From contig CAYZTH010000027.1 in NCBI GenBank assembly GCA_964481435.1, positions 1 to 8,625 on the forward strand: a stretch of DNA of 8,625 bases, read 5' to 3'. A program made the position numbers and the translations under genes. Under the pieces are notes generated by a model. The model was not told the origin of the DNA. It was given only the letters and a program-made list of their open reading frames with translations, and ran no database searches. Below are positions 1 to 5,569 of this stretch, one piece after another; within the stretch, counting starts at the first letter, position 1; each line of letters starts with the position of its first letter. The DNA is from JAPLYB01 sp964481435 (GTDB taxonomy: Archaea; Nanobdellota; Nanobdellia; Pacearchaeales; UBA284).

Positions 1-187
1 ATTTACAAATGAGCGACCGTACAACATCATACCTTAATGTATGAACATGATATTTGGATTAAGGCACTCATATAGTTCATTTTTGAATCGATTGTTTTAC
101 GAAAAATGCGTTTATAAACCTTTCTTTAGAAAGCCTTAAAAAGCTTGTGGTTCCAGCGAGGTAAATCGGTGTAGAGTTACTGGAGAA
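1..187. other. Left-edge non-coding stretch with an orphan TATA box
   Basis: No convincing complete gene lies here. A TTTATAAA element at 111-118 matches the boxes in front of the peptidase and zinc-ribbon genes, but no start codon sits about 25 bp away on either side. A minus-strand frame opens at ATG 28-30 (a double ATG, reading MMLYGRSFVN to the edge), preceded by AAGG on that strand. It could be the first ten codons of a gene leaving the window, but this is weak. Small inverted repeats are present: CATAC/GTATG at 28-32 and 39-43, and CTTTC/GAAAG at 120-124 and 129-133. A small RNA starting near 140 (plus) or 88 (minus) is possible but unsupported. Confidence 0.3.
111..118. promoter_or_regulatory. 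TATA-like box TTTATAAA without an assigned gene
   Basis: This self-complementary octamer is identical to the boxes at 5542-5549 and 6608-6615, which sit at the right distance from real genes. Here the expected transcription start would be near 140 (plus) or 88 (minus). Neither lies at a start codon, so the product, if any, is unknown. Confidence 0.3.
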
Positions 188-700
188 TTAAGAATATGGG
201 CTAAGATTAAAAAATCTCCTAGTTTTATGTGTCATCATAAAGACCTCTCTAGTAGTGGGAATCACGACTAAATCTTTTGCTTCTGCATCTCCAACTGGAA
301 CAGCACATTTTTCTGGATAATTATCACAATAGAGATTTGTAATTGGGATTCCAAGCTCTCTTAATACAACAGCGTTTTTAGAAAAATGCTCTTCGTCTCC
401 TCCTATAATAACTGCAACTAAATTGTCTTCGCCTTTTTTTTTCATCTCCATGACCATCTCTTCTACATAACCATTTATATCTTTTTGATATCTTTTACTA
501 TAATGAGATAGTGCCGCAAGTTTGTCTCCGAATAAGACAACAGCATTACAATTATAGTAACCACTAGAAATGAGAGGCAATTCAGAAATTTTAAACCCTA
601 TGTAATACACACGTGCTACTCTCGGAGTATTAGAATCATTATTGACTCTTTGATATCTTGCTAACTGCCCTTTGGAAGTTCTTGCTCTTCGATTAAACAT
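188..700 (-). CDS. CheD-like protein with a candidate Cys/His pair (170 aa)
   Basis: Last gene of a three-gene minus-strand operon. The ATG is 7 bases beyond the upstream TAG stop, with AAGAG just before it. The middle of the protein follows the CheD pattern (CheD deamidates chemoreceptor glutamines). A Ser-Ser-Gly-x-x-Asn-Cys turn puts Cys51 six residues after Ser45. A strand ending in His66 comes 15 residues later, close to the Cys27-His44 spacing of Thermotoga CheD. Further on come a helix, a strand ending in IIGGD (compare the CheD KxxGGA segment), a KNAVVLREL helix (compare the RNV-x-x-V helix) and GIPITNLYCD. The N-terminal 25 residues are basic and polar. No chemotaxis genes are nearby, so a chemoreceptor substrate is doubtful. 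The fold assignment is from pattern memory. The two catalytic-like residues are visible, but the activity is inference. Confidence 0.45.
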   Translation of the reverse strand: MFNRRARTSKGQLARYQRVNNDSNTPRVARVYYIGFKISELPLISSGYYNCNAVVLFGDKLAALSHYSKRYQKDINGYVEEMVMEMKKKGEDNLVAVIIGGDEEHFSKNAVVLRELGIPITNLYCDNYPEKCAVPVGDAEAKDLVVIPTTREVFMMTHKTRRFFNLSPYS

Positions 701-707
701 CTCTTAA

Positions 708-1457
708 CTAGCCCCCAATCTTTATATGTGATTTTATAAATCTTCCAGCAGTTGTTAGAAGTGAATGATACCTTCTTTTGTTATAGATTTTGACTATTTC
801 GTCGGTCGATTTTCCTTTCAGACCTCGAAGAAGCCAGCGTGTTGTTGGCATTGCAACACAGTTCTCATAAAATTTATTCCACAAATTATCTGCACTGGTT
901 TTTACACCGACAATATCAATATTATCAATTTTGTCACTTCCATCAAAGAAGATTTGTGCGATGTATTTCAGTCTTCGAACATGATTCTTGCTGGTTATGT
1001 ATACAATTCCTTTCTGAAATTTATCTGCCCTATGGGCTATTTCATTTACATTCCCTATTGAATTATGGGCAACCGCAATCTCTAGATTATCAACTTTCTC
1101 TGGAAAATCTTTTCTTCTTCCTTTAAGACTCTCATTCTCCTGGAACATCTGTTCAACTGCTTCTGGATGGAAGTGTCCGTAGAGATGTGTTAATCCTTTA
1201 TCCAGTATTGACTTGGGAAAGTCATAACCACATAAAAAAACAATTGGCGAGTCTCGAGGACTTTGTCTTCTTTCTTTGTAGAGGCTAAGCAAGGCGTCTT
1301 GTCTCTCTATGTCTACTGTTCTGCCACCATAACCGTGAGCAACATAGTAGCCATACTCTCCTAATTTTGCTTTTGTTCTGGCTTCATCTAGAGTTATTTC
1401 TCTGACTCTTTCGGGTTTACGAAGATGTACAGTTGGTCTATTAATTAGAGATTTCAT
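708..1457 (-). CDS. DUF218/YdcF-like protein (249 aa)
   Basis: Middle gene of the left operon. Its ATG lies 9 bases beyond the upstream TAG, and AGGA in TAGGAATTT serves as the ribosome site. The order of elements resembles DUF218 (YdcF/SanA-type) proteins. A first strand ends in GYGG (about 38-46), followed by a helix ERQDALLSLYKERR that mimics the family's Arg-rich 'R-x-x-x-A-L-x-L-Y' helix. Next is a strand SPIVFLCGYD (compare IIVSGG). A segment with Ser, Asn and Glu (NSIGNVNEIAHRAD) recalls the family's 'S-x-N-T-x-E-N' motif, and VYITSKNHVRRL matches 'LVTSxxHMxR'. No signal peptide or membrane helix is visible, unlike SanA. DUF218 function is poorly defined; YdcF binds S-adenosylmethionine. 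It ends in MPTTR plus a basic tail, and IPTTR also occurs in the next protein. Homology is moderately likely and the function is unknown. Confidence 0.45.
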   Translation of the reverse strand: MKSLINRPTVHLRKPERVREITLDEARTKAKLGEYGYYVAHGYGGRTVDIERQDALLSLYKERRQSPRDSPIVFLCGYDFPKSILDKGLTHLYGHFHPEAVEQMFQENESLKGRRKDFPEKVDNLEIAVAHNSIGNVNEIAHRADKFQKGIVYITSKNHVRRLKYIAQIFFDGSDKIDNIDIVGVKTSADNLWNKFYENCVAMPTTRWLLRGLKGKSTDEIVKIYNKRRYHSLLTTAGRFIKSHIKIGG

Positions 1458-1466
1458 TTTAAATTC

Positions 1467-1904
1467 CTAAAAGATTATTTCAACTTTTTTGAGTATGTCC
1501 AAAAGGATTGGTCTTCTTTTTCGAGCGAATTCTAGAGGGAGATCGTATGTTCTTACTTGGGGAGATTCTCTTTTACCAGCCCATGTTCTTTGAGAAGTAA
1601 CTTGGGGATGAGTTTCATTGGTAAATCTAACATCAATTATATCTAAAATTGAATCATACTTAAAAGGCCCATTTGGGGGCAGTCCTCTTAAAGATCGCTC
1701 TATTGCGATGAAATTAGTAACACCAAGATTGCATTCTCCAACAACAAAATGCCTTTCCCCTAGAACTTTTCCGGTTTTCCCTTTGTATCTTGTTACATCT
1801 AACCAATTTCCACCTACTTGAGTTATTTCCCACTCTCCGTTTAGAGTTCTTTGAGCATGGTTTGAATATTCTATATGTGCCATAAAAGGATAATCTGGCT
1901 TCAT
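1467..1904 (-). CDS. Hypothetical protein (145 aa), first gene of the left operon
   Basis: I do not recognise a family. I start it at ATG 1904 rather than at the in-frame GTG at 1928. Upstream of 1904 is AGAAAGG about 7 bases away, and the shared TATA palindrome at 1942-1955 predicts transcription starting near 1922, after the GTG. The product looks cytosolic and mixed, with no signal peptide or membrane helix. The first half is strand-like (GEWEITQVGGNWLDVTRY) and is followed by HFVVGECNLGVTNF with a single Cys. Then come a Pro/Gly-rich loop (LPPNGP) and a strongly basic C-terminal part ending in a helix. Its stop is 9 bases before the DUF218-like gene, so the three genes are very probably co-transcribed and may share one task. 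Confidence 0.6.
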   Translation of the reverse strand: MKPDYPFMAHIEYSNHAQRTLNGEWEITQVGGNWLDVTRYKGKTGKVLGERHFVVGECNLGVTNFIAIERSLRGLPPNGPFKYDSILDIIDVRFTNETHPQVTSQRTWAGKRESPQVRTYDLPLEFARKRRPILLDILKKVEIIF

Positions 1905-1941
1905 TTTTAAACCTTTCTTTTGTGTCACTGATAAGTGATAT

Positions 1942-1955
1942 CTTAAATATTTAAG
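1942..1955. promoter_or_regulatory. Palindromic, probably bidirectional TATA element
   Basis: CTTAAATATTTAAG is a perfect 14-bp palindrome in the 72-bp gap between two divergent genes. Its centre is 28 bp from the lgt ATG (1977), predicting a leaderless or nearly leaderless lgt transcript. Read the other way, it predicts a start near 1922, giving an 18-base leader with AAAGG before ATG 1904. One core element could therefore drive both units. Confidence 0.55.
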
Positions 1956-1976
1956 TCTGCTTTCCGACTTGATTAC

Positions 1977-2756
1977 ATGATATTATTCAATCCGATGCAT
2001 GTTATATGGAAGACAAGTTTCTTAACAATCTACTCATGGGGGCTGATGTTCATTGTTGCTTTTATCATTGCTGGGCTTTTATTTTATCTCGAAGCTAGGA
2101 AAAAAGGCGTCTCTCAGGATACTGTATTGAAGATTTTGCTTTTGATACTGATTGGAGCGATTGTCGGAGGAAGATTATTCTTTGTGCTTGAGAATCTTTC
2201 AGTTTTTATTGCAAAGCCACTAAGCATATTTGCCTATGGCTTAGGCGGAGAGACAAGTTATGGGGGAATTATCCTCGCTGTTCTGTTTGTTTGGCTTTAT
2301 TTAAGAAAAAATAAAGAGATTAATTTTTCGCAGGTTCTTGATATGACTGCACCCTACCTTGCACTTGGACTTGCTATTGCAAGAATCGGATGTTTCTTGA
2401 ACTGGGATGATTTTGGTATACAATCAACTCTACCGTGGGCAATTAAAGTTGGAAACGATATTGCAAGACACCCAACACAACTTTATGAATTGATTTACTG
2501 CGGAATCATATTCGGATTATTGATTTGGTTCAAGAAAATAAAAACCTCTGGCAAAGAATCCGGATTCAAAAGAATGCTCAATAAGCCTGGGGCAATGTTC
2601 CTGATTTTCTTGATTTTATACTCGGTATTTAGGTTCTTCAATGATTTCTTGAGAGTCTATGAACACTATTGGTTAGGCATGGCTACAAGCCAGTGGCTTT
2701 TGATACTGACGTTTGTTGCAAGTGTTTTGATACTTATTTTTGAGAAAAAGGATTAA
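1977..2756 (+). CDS. lgt: Prolipoprotein diacylglyceryl transferase (Lgt) homologue
   Basis: In bacteria Lgt moves diacylglycerol from phosphatidylglycerol to the lipobox cysteine of prolipoproteins in the cytoplasmic membrane. This 259-aa protein has several hydrophobic segments and the Lgt landmarks in order: IYSWGLM (19-24), GGRLFFVL (64-71), GGETSYGG (90-97), the signature ARIGCFLNWDDFG (135-147, with Arg136 and Asn142) and RHPTQLYE (164-171). Length is near the family norm. Tyr95 occupies the place of the important His103 of E. coli Lgt, and Cys139 that of Asn146; such variants occur in other branches, as far as I recall. The gene has no Shine-Dalgarno and is probably leaderless. It converges on aIF2-gamma, and the two stop codons overlap in the palindrome TTAA (2753-2756). 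Bacterial-type Lgt is unusual in archaea, so the donor lipid and substrates are open questions. Family assignment is firm; activity is inferred. Confidence 0.88.
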   Translation: MILFNPMHVIWKTSFLTIYSWGLMFIVAFIIAGLLFYLEARKKGVSQDTVLKILLLILIGAIVGGRLFFVLENLSVFIAKPLSIFAYGLGGETSYGGIILAVLFVWLYLRKNKEINFSQVLDMTAPYLALGLAIARIGCFLNWDDFGIQSTLPWAIKVGNDIARHPTQLYELIYCGIIFGLLIWFKKIKTSGKESGFKRMLNKPGAMFLIFLILYSVFRFFNDFLRVYEHYWLGMATSQWLLILTFVASVLILIFEKKD

Positions 2757-3976
2757 GCAATCTCGCCCCAACCAATAAGTCTCCAGTGGCCTTGATAGTT
2801 TCTTGCTAGGCCAACTCTGTCGCCTTTGAAAGGAACAATTGGAATCTTTAGAGTCAGTTCTATTTCATTGCCTTTGATTTTCTTGATTAGGCCGACGGTT
2901 GTCGAGGTGTTTATGCTTAACATCAAGAATTCGTTTGTCTTTAGAGGATCAATTTTCAAAGGCTCTTTCGCACCCACGATCTCTTTGAATATATTTGTCT
3001 TAAGCTTCAATATGGGCGTTATTTCAGGGAGAGTTCCTTGCAAGCCAGCTACGCACCCACCTAGGGCATCAGATTTTGTTAGGTTTGGATCAAGAGATAT
3101 TTGAATTGCTAGAGAACCTGAAGGTGTTACTTCATCGAGTTCATTTGAACCCGCATATATACTAATTATTTTGGTTTTGATTGTTCGATAAGTTGTTTGT
3201 TCGTGTTTTTTTACACTCTCACCGGGCTTTATCTCTATAACATCATTTTTTTTCAGCTTGCCTTGTTTTAGGACTCCACCAAGAACTCCGCCTTTAAGAT
3301 CTTGGATATCTGAACCTGGCCGATTAATATCAAATGTTCTAGCTATCAAAAAGACCGGTTTGCTCTCGGTATCTCTTTTTGGAATCTCAATTTTATCTAT
3401 TTCCTCAAGAATCTTATCAATATTTATGCCCTGTTGTGCGCATATCGGAATTATTGTTGAAGATTCTGCGATAGTCCCTTTGATGAAAGCACGAATTTGA
3501 TTGTATTGTGAAACGGCCTGATCCCTTGAGACTAGGTCAACTTTGTTCTGAAGGATAATTATTTTTTTGACCCCCTTGCAATCTAGGGCTAGAAGATGTT
3601 CTTTTGTCTGAGGCTGTGGAAAGGGCTCATTCGCAGCAATAACTAAAAGAGCAGCATCAATTATAGCTGCGCCGCCAAGCATCGTTGCCATAAGCATCTC
3701 GTGCCCAGGGGCATCAATGAAGCTTACGTATTTCAACGGTTCTGATTTTTCTTTTTCAGTATTGCAAGAACATGTTTTCTGGATTGTGTACTCCTTACAT
3801 TTAGGGCATCTGTAGATTATGACATCCGCGTATCCTAATTTGATTGTAATTCCTCTTTTAAGTTCCTCAGAATGCTTGTCTGCCCAGACTCCTGTCAACC
3901 GATATAGGATAGTAGTCTTGCCATGGTCGATATGGCCGACTAGGCCAATGTTTAAGACAGGTTGTTTTGTAATCAT
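2753..3976 (-). CDS. eif2g: Translation initiation factor aIF2 subunit gamma
   Basis: GTPase core of archaeal IF2, which carries initiator Met-tRNA to the small ribosomal subunit. At 407 aa it has the normal length. All GTPase motifs are present: G1 GHIDHGKTT (14-22), switch 1 with the highly conserved HSEELKRGITIKLGYAD (35-51), G3 DAPGHE (88-93) and G4 NKVD (144-147). The zinc knuckle inserted after switch 1 has four cysteines, Cys57, Cys60, Cys69 and Cys71; the second pair is C-x-C instead of the usual C-x-x-C. The EF-Tu-like barrel domains follow from about residue 205 (KPVFLIARTFDINRPG, then GGVLGG). The gene follows S6e after a 38-bp gap, a pairing common in archaea. That gap holds its own TATA-like box 25 bp from the ATG and no Shine-Dalgarno, so it may also be transcribed alone and leaderless. 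Confidence 0.96.
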   Translation of the reverse strand: MITKQPVLNIGLVGHIDHGKTTILYRLTGVWADKHSEELKRGITIKLGYADVIIYRCPKCKEYTIQKTCSCNTEKEKSEPLKYVSFIDAPGHEMLMATMLGGAAIIDAALLVIAANEPFPQPQTKEHLLALDCKGVKKIIILQNKVDLVSRDQAVSQYNQIRAFIKGTIAESSTIIPICAQQGINIDKILEEIDKIEIPKRDTESKPVFLIARTFDINRPGSDIQDLKGGVLGGVLKQGKLKKNDVIEIKPGESVKKHEQTTYRTIKTKIISIYAGSNELDEVTPSGSLAIQISLDPNLTKSDALGGCVAGLQGTLPEITPILKLKTNIFKEIVGAKEPLKIDPLKTNEFLMLSINTSTTVGLIKKIKGNEIELTLKIPIVPFKGDRVGLARNYQGHWRLIGWGEIA

Positions 3977-3996
3977 AAATTTTAGAAAGAAAGAGA

Positions 3997-4005
3997 GTTT
4001 TTAAG
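3997..4005 (-). promoter_or_regulatory. TATA-like box of aIF2-gamma
   Basis: On the minus strand this reads CTTAAAAAC. Its centre is 25 bp before the aIF2-gamma ATG, the same spacing as the other units in the window. It lies in the S6e to aIF2-gamma gap, so it would add a second, internal start to the operon. Confidence 0.45.
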
Positions 4006-4014
4006 ATTGTTGGT

Positions 4015-4455
4015 TTACTCTTTTTTTTCTTCAGTCTTTTCTTCCTTCTTCTCTTCAACTTTTGGGGCTTCTTCTTTGCCGAAGACTTTCATCAATGGCT
4101 TTGAGCCTTGCTTGATGACCTTTAGATTGACTTGAGAAATCTCTTCGGTAATTAAGTTTGAATGAACTGTCTTCTTTAGTCTTAGTCCTTGGGGCTTCTT
4201 TGCTTTCATTCCCTTGCCCCTGGTTAAAAGAATTCTTTTTAGGCCTGCGCCAGGAACATTTGATAGTGCCGGGATTCCAGTTATATGTGAGAAACCAGTA
4301 ACTTTGAATTCATAATCACTAAGTTCTGGATTTTCTTTTATACTTGAACCTTTGATTTCAGTGCCTATCTTTTTTCCTAAAAAAGGCAAGATATCTGCTT
4401 CTAAATGAAATGTTCTCTTGCTATGCGGATCTCCAATATCTAATTTTATTGCCAT
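4015..4455 (-). CDS. rps6e: Small-subunit ribosomal protein S6e (eS6)
   Basis: Ribosomal protein of the archaeal/eukaryotic small subunit. I start it at ATG 4455 (146 aa; MAIKLDIGDPHSKRTF), where S6e proteins normally begin. An in-frame ATG at 4527 would add 24 unrelated residues, overlap the ligase gene and include the promoter. The family hallmarks are present: LGKKIGTEIKG, then FKVTGFSHITGIPALSNVPGAG (the S6e 'TGGSDxxGFPM' region, here less conserved), RILLTRGKGMKAKK (compare LLSGGxGYRPK), KTVHSNLITEEISQVNLKVI (compare KTVRGNTISEDIVQINLKV). After about residue 125 there is a tail made almost only of Lys and Glu, longer than in many archaeal S6e. The TATA box lies 25 bp upstream with no Shine-Dalgarno, so the mRNA is probably leaderless. 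Confidence 0.95.
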   Translation of the reverse strand: MAIKLDIGDPHSKRTFHLEADILPFLGKKIGTEIKGSSIKENPELSDYEFKVTGFSHITGIPALSNVPGAGLKRILLTRGKGMKAKKPQGLRLKKTVHSNLITEEISQVNLKVIKQGSKPLMKVFGKEEAPKVEEKKEEKTEEKKE

Positions 4456-4476
4456 GCTATTTCTTGTTAAAATATG

Positions 4477-4484
4477 TTTAAAAA
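4477..4484 (-). promoter_or_regulatory. TATA-like box of the S6e gene
   Basis: On the minus strand this reads TTTTTAAA. Its centre is about 25 bp before ATG 4455, placing transcription start on the start codon. It overlaps the region just after the ligase stop codon, and it is one reason to reject the longer S6e start at 4527. Confidence 0.5.
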
Positions 4485-4492
4485 GCTTCGCA

Positions 4493-5437
4493 TCACTCAA
4501 TTGTACACTCTCTTGGATATTTATCAAGCCTTATTCTTGCGATTTTCGGGCTGGTAAACTTTCCATCAACAATTTCCTTAAACTTTACTCTTGCAACAAT
4601 TGAGGGTTCTAACCACCTTACATCCTCTGCCGCATCTATGTTTATTATGGGCTTATCTGTCAGATTTTTCTTTATCAAATGCCGTAGAATTTTTATTTGA
4701 CTCTTTTCTATATCTTTTTCTTCTATCTTTCCTGCGTATTTGAAATTGTCTATTTTCGGGTCATAGAGGGCCAGGAGGATAGACTTAATCTTTTCGGAGG
4801 TTTTATTCCCCACTCCTACAATAACTGCATCAGTCATTGGCTTCTTGTTTATCTCTAGCCAAGCCCAGTTTTCTCCTTTTGAATATTTTGAACCTGATTC
4901 TTTTGCCATCATTCCCGGGAGTCTCTGCTTCTCAACCTGCGCCCATAAATCTTTTCCATGCATAGTGTAAGGAACAATATTAATATTCGGGCCATTAAGA
5001 ATTATGTCTTTCATTATCAGTTTCCTTTTTCTCAAGGGTTCTTGAATAAGAGGAACCTCATCTTTCTCTAAGATATCAAAAACAAAAATTGATGCAGGAA
5101 TCTTTTTGCTCTTAAACTTTATTTCATGTACACTTTTGGCCTGTTCTCTTTCCTGTAATAAGGTCTGATCAGGGACTTTGCTGCTGTTGAGGACCACTAT
5201 CTCTGCATCTAAAACACAGGATTTTGATTTGATAAAAGCAGAAAGATCAAGAAATTCAGGAAATAGCGCAATTATATCTTTCTTCACTTGATTAAACAGA
5301 GCAACATTATCTTTATCTTTGTAAATCAAGATTCTTATGCCATCAAACTTCGGCTCAAATATATATCCGATAAGACCGGATCTTTCTAGGATATTTAGGC
5401 TTCCTTTCTTTGGATGCATGGGTTCATAGATTTCCAT
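4493..5437 (-). CDS. Short ATP-dependent DNA ligase
   Basis: Nick-sealing nucleotidyltransferase that adenylates its own lysine and passes AMP to the 5' phosphate of DNA. Motif I is EPKFDGIR (28-35) with nucleophile Lys30. LDAEIV (76-81) provides the acidic residue, FVFDIL (118-123) is motif III, and PLRKRK follows as in the family. The OB-fold part covers about residues 200-300. Two motifs look altered. Motif IV, usually EGxxxK, reads PGMMAK (174-179) and lacks the Glu. Motif V, usually WLKxK, reads WLEIN (193-197), although lysines follow at 198-199. At 314 aa it lacks the N-terminal DNA-binding domain of the roughly 550-600-aa archaeal replicative ligase, so it resembles short repair or viral-type ligases. 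A good Shine-Dalgarno precedes it, and S6e follows after 37 bp. The family is firm; full activity is uncertain. Confidence 0.85.
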   Translation of the reverse strand: MEIYEPMHPKKGSLNILERSGLIGYIFEPKFDGIRILIYKDKDNVALFNQVKKDIIALFPEFLDLSAFIKSKSCVLDAEIVVLNSSKVPDQTLLQEREQAKSVHEIKFKSKKIPASIFVFDILEKDEVPLIQEPLRKRKLIMKDIILNGPNINIVPYTMHGKDLWAQVEKQRLPGMMAKESGSKYSKGENWAWLEINKKPMTDAVIVGVGNKTSEKIKSILLALYDPKIDNFKYAGKIEEKDIEKSQIKILRHLIKKNLTDKPIINIDAAEDVRWLEPSIVARVKFKEIVDGKFTSPKIARIRLDKYPRECTIE

Positions 5438-5440
5438 TTT

Positions 5441-5447
5441 TCACCTT
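5441..5447 (-). promoter_or_regulatory. Strong Shine-Dalgarno of the ligase gene
   Basis: On the minus strand AAGGTGA lies three bases before the ATG. It is the best match to the archaeal 16S rRNA 3' end in the window. Most other first genes have none, so the ligase mRNA probably has a real leader. Confidence 0.6.
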
Positions 5448-5485
5448 ATTTTTTTATGTCTCTTTTGATAGGTAGTGTGAAGAGG

Positions 5486-5495
5486 CTTAAATATT
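5486..5495 (-). promoter_or_regulatory. TATA-like box of the ligase unit
   Basis: The minus strand reads AATATTTAAG, similar to one half of the 1942-1955 palindrome. It predicts transcription starting near 5465, giving a leader of about 27 bases that carries the Shine-Dalgarno at 5441-5447. Confidence 0.45.
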
Positions 5496-5541
5496 CTTTT
5501 ACCCTAATTTATGTTACTTACAAGTGGTTACAATAGTTAGG

Positions 5542-5549
5542 TTTATAAA
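5542..5549 (+). promoter_or_regulatory. TATA box of the S41 peptidase gene
   Basis: TTTATAAA, centred 24-25 bp before ATG 5570 with no Shine-Dalgarno between them, predicts a leaderless mRNA. The ligase promoter lies back to back about 50 bp away. Confidence 0.6.
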
Positions 5550-5569
5550 TCTATTTTGCTTTAAGATAT

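Noticed and set aside
27..80. 17-codon minus-strand reading frame downstream of the orphan TATA box
   Set aside because: Too short; the TATA to ATG distance (about 34 bp) does not match the other genes, and there is no coding pattern.
140..187. Possible tRNA or box C/D RNA near the GGTTCCAGCGAGG stretch
   Set aside because: No acceptor or anticodon stem can be folded, and no C/D box pair is present.
765..1126. Two overlapping plus-strand reading frames opposite the DUF218-like gene
   Set aside because: They are antisense shadows of a gene with clear family pattern, operon spacing and ribosome site; they have no promoter of their own.
1905..1928. GTG start at 1928 for the first left-operon gene
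   Set aside because: The shared TATA element predicts transcription beginning downstream of it, and ATG 1904 has an AAAGG site.
2753..2756. Overlapping convergent stop codons of lgt and aIF2-gamma as a regulatory feature
   Set aside because: TTAA gives TAA on both strands; it is a neat economy of space but needs no special explanation in a compact genome.
3867..4058. Basic 63-codon minus-strand frame spanning the S6e/aIF2-gamma junction
   Set aside because: Lys/Arg runs arise from reading the S6e Lys/Glu tail out of frame, and it covers the aIF2-gamma start.
4456..4527. Longer S6e reading frame starting at ATG 4527
   Set aside because: The extra 24 residues do not resemble S6e, overlap the ligase end and cover the TATA box. 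S6e proteins start at the MAIKLDI position.
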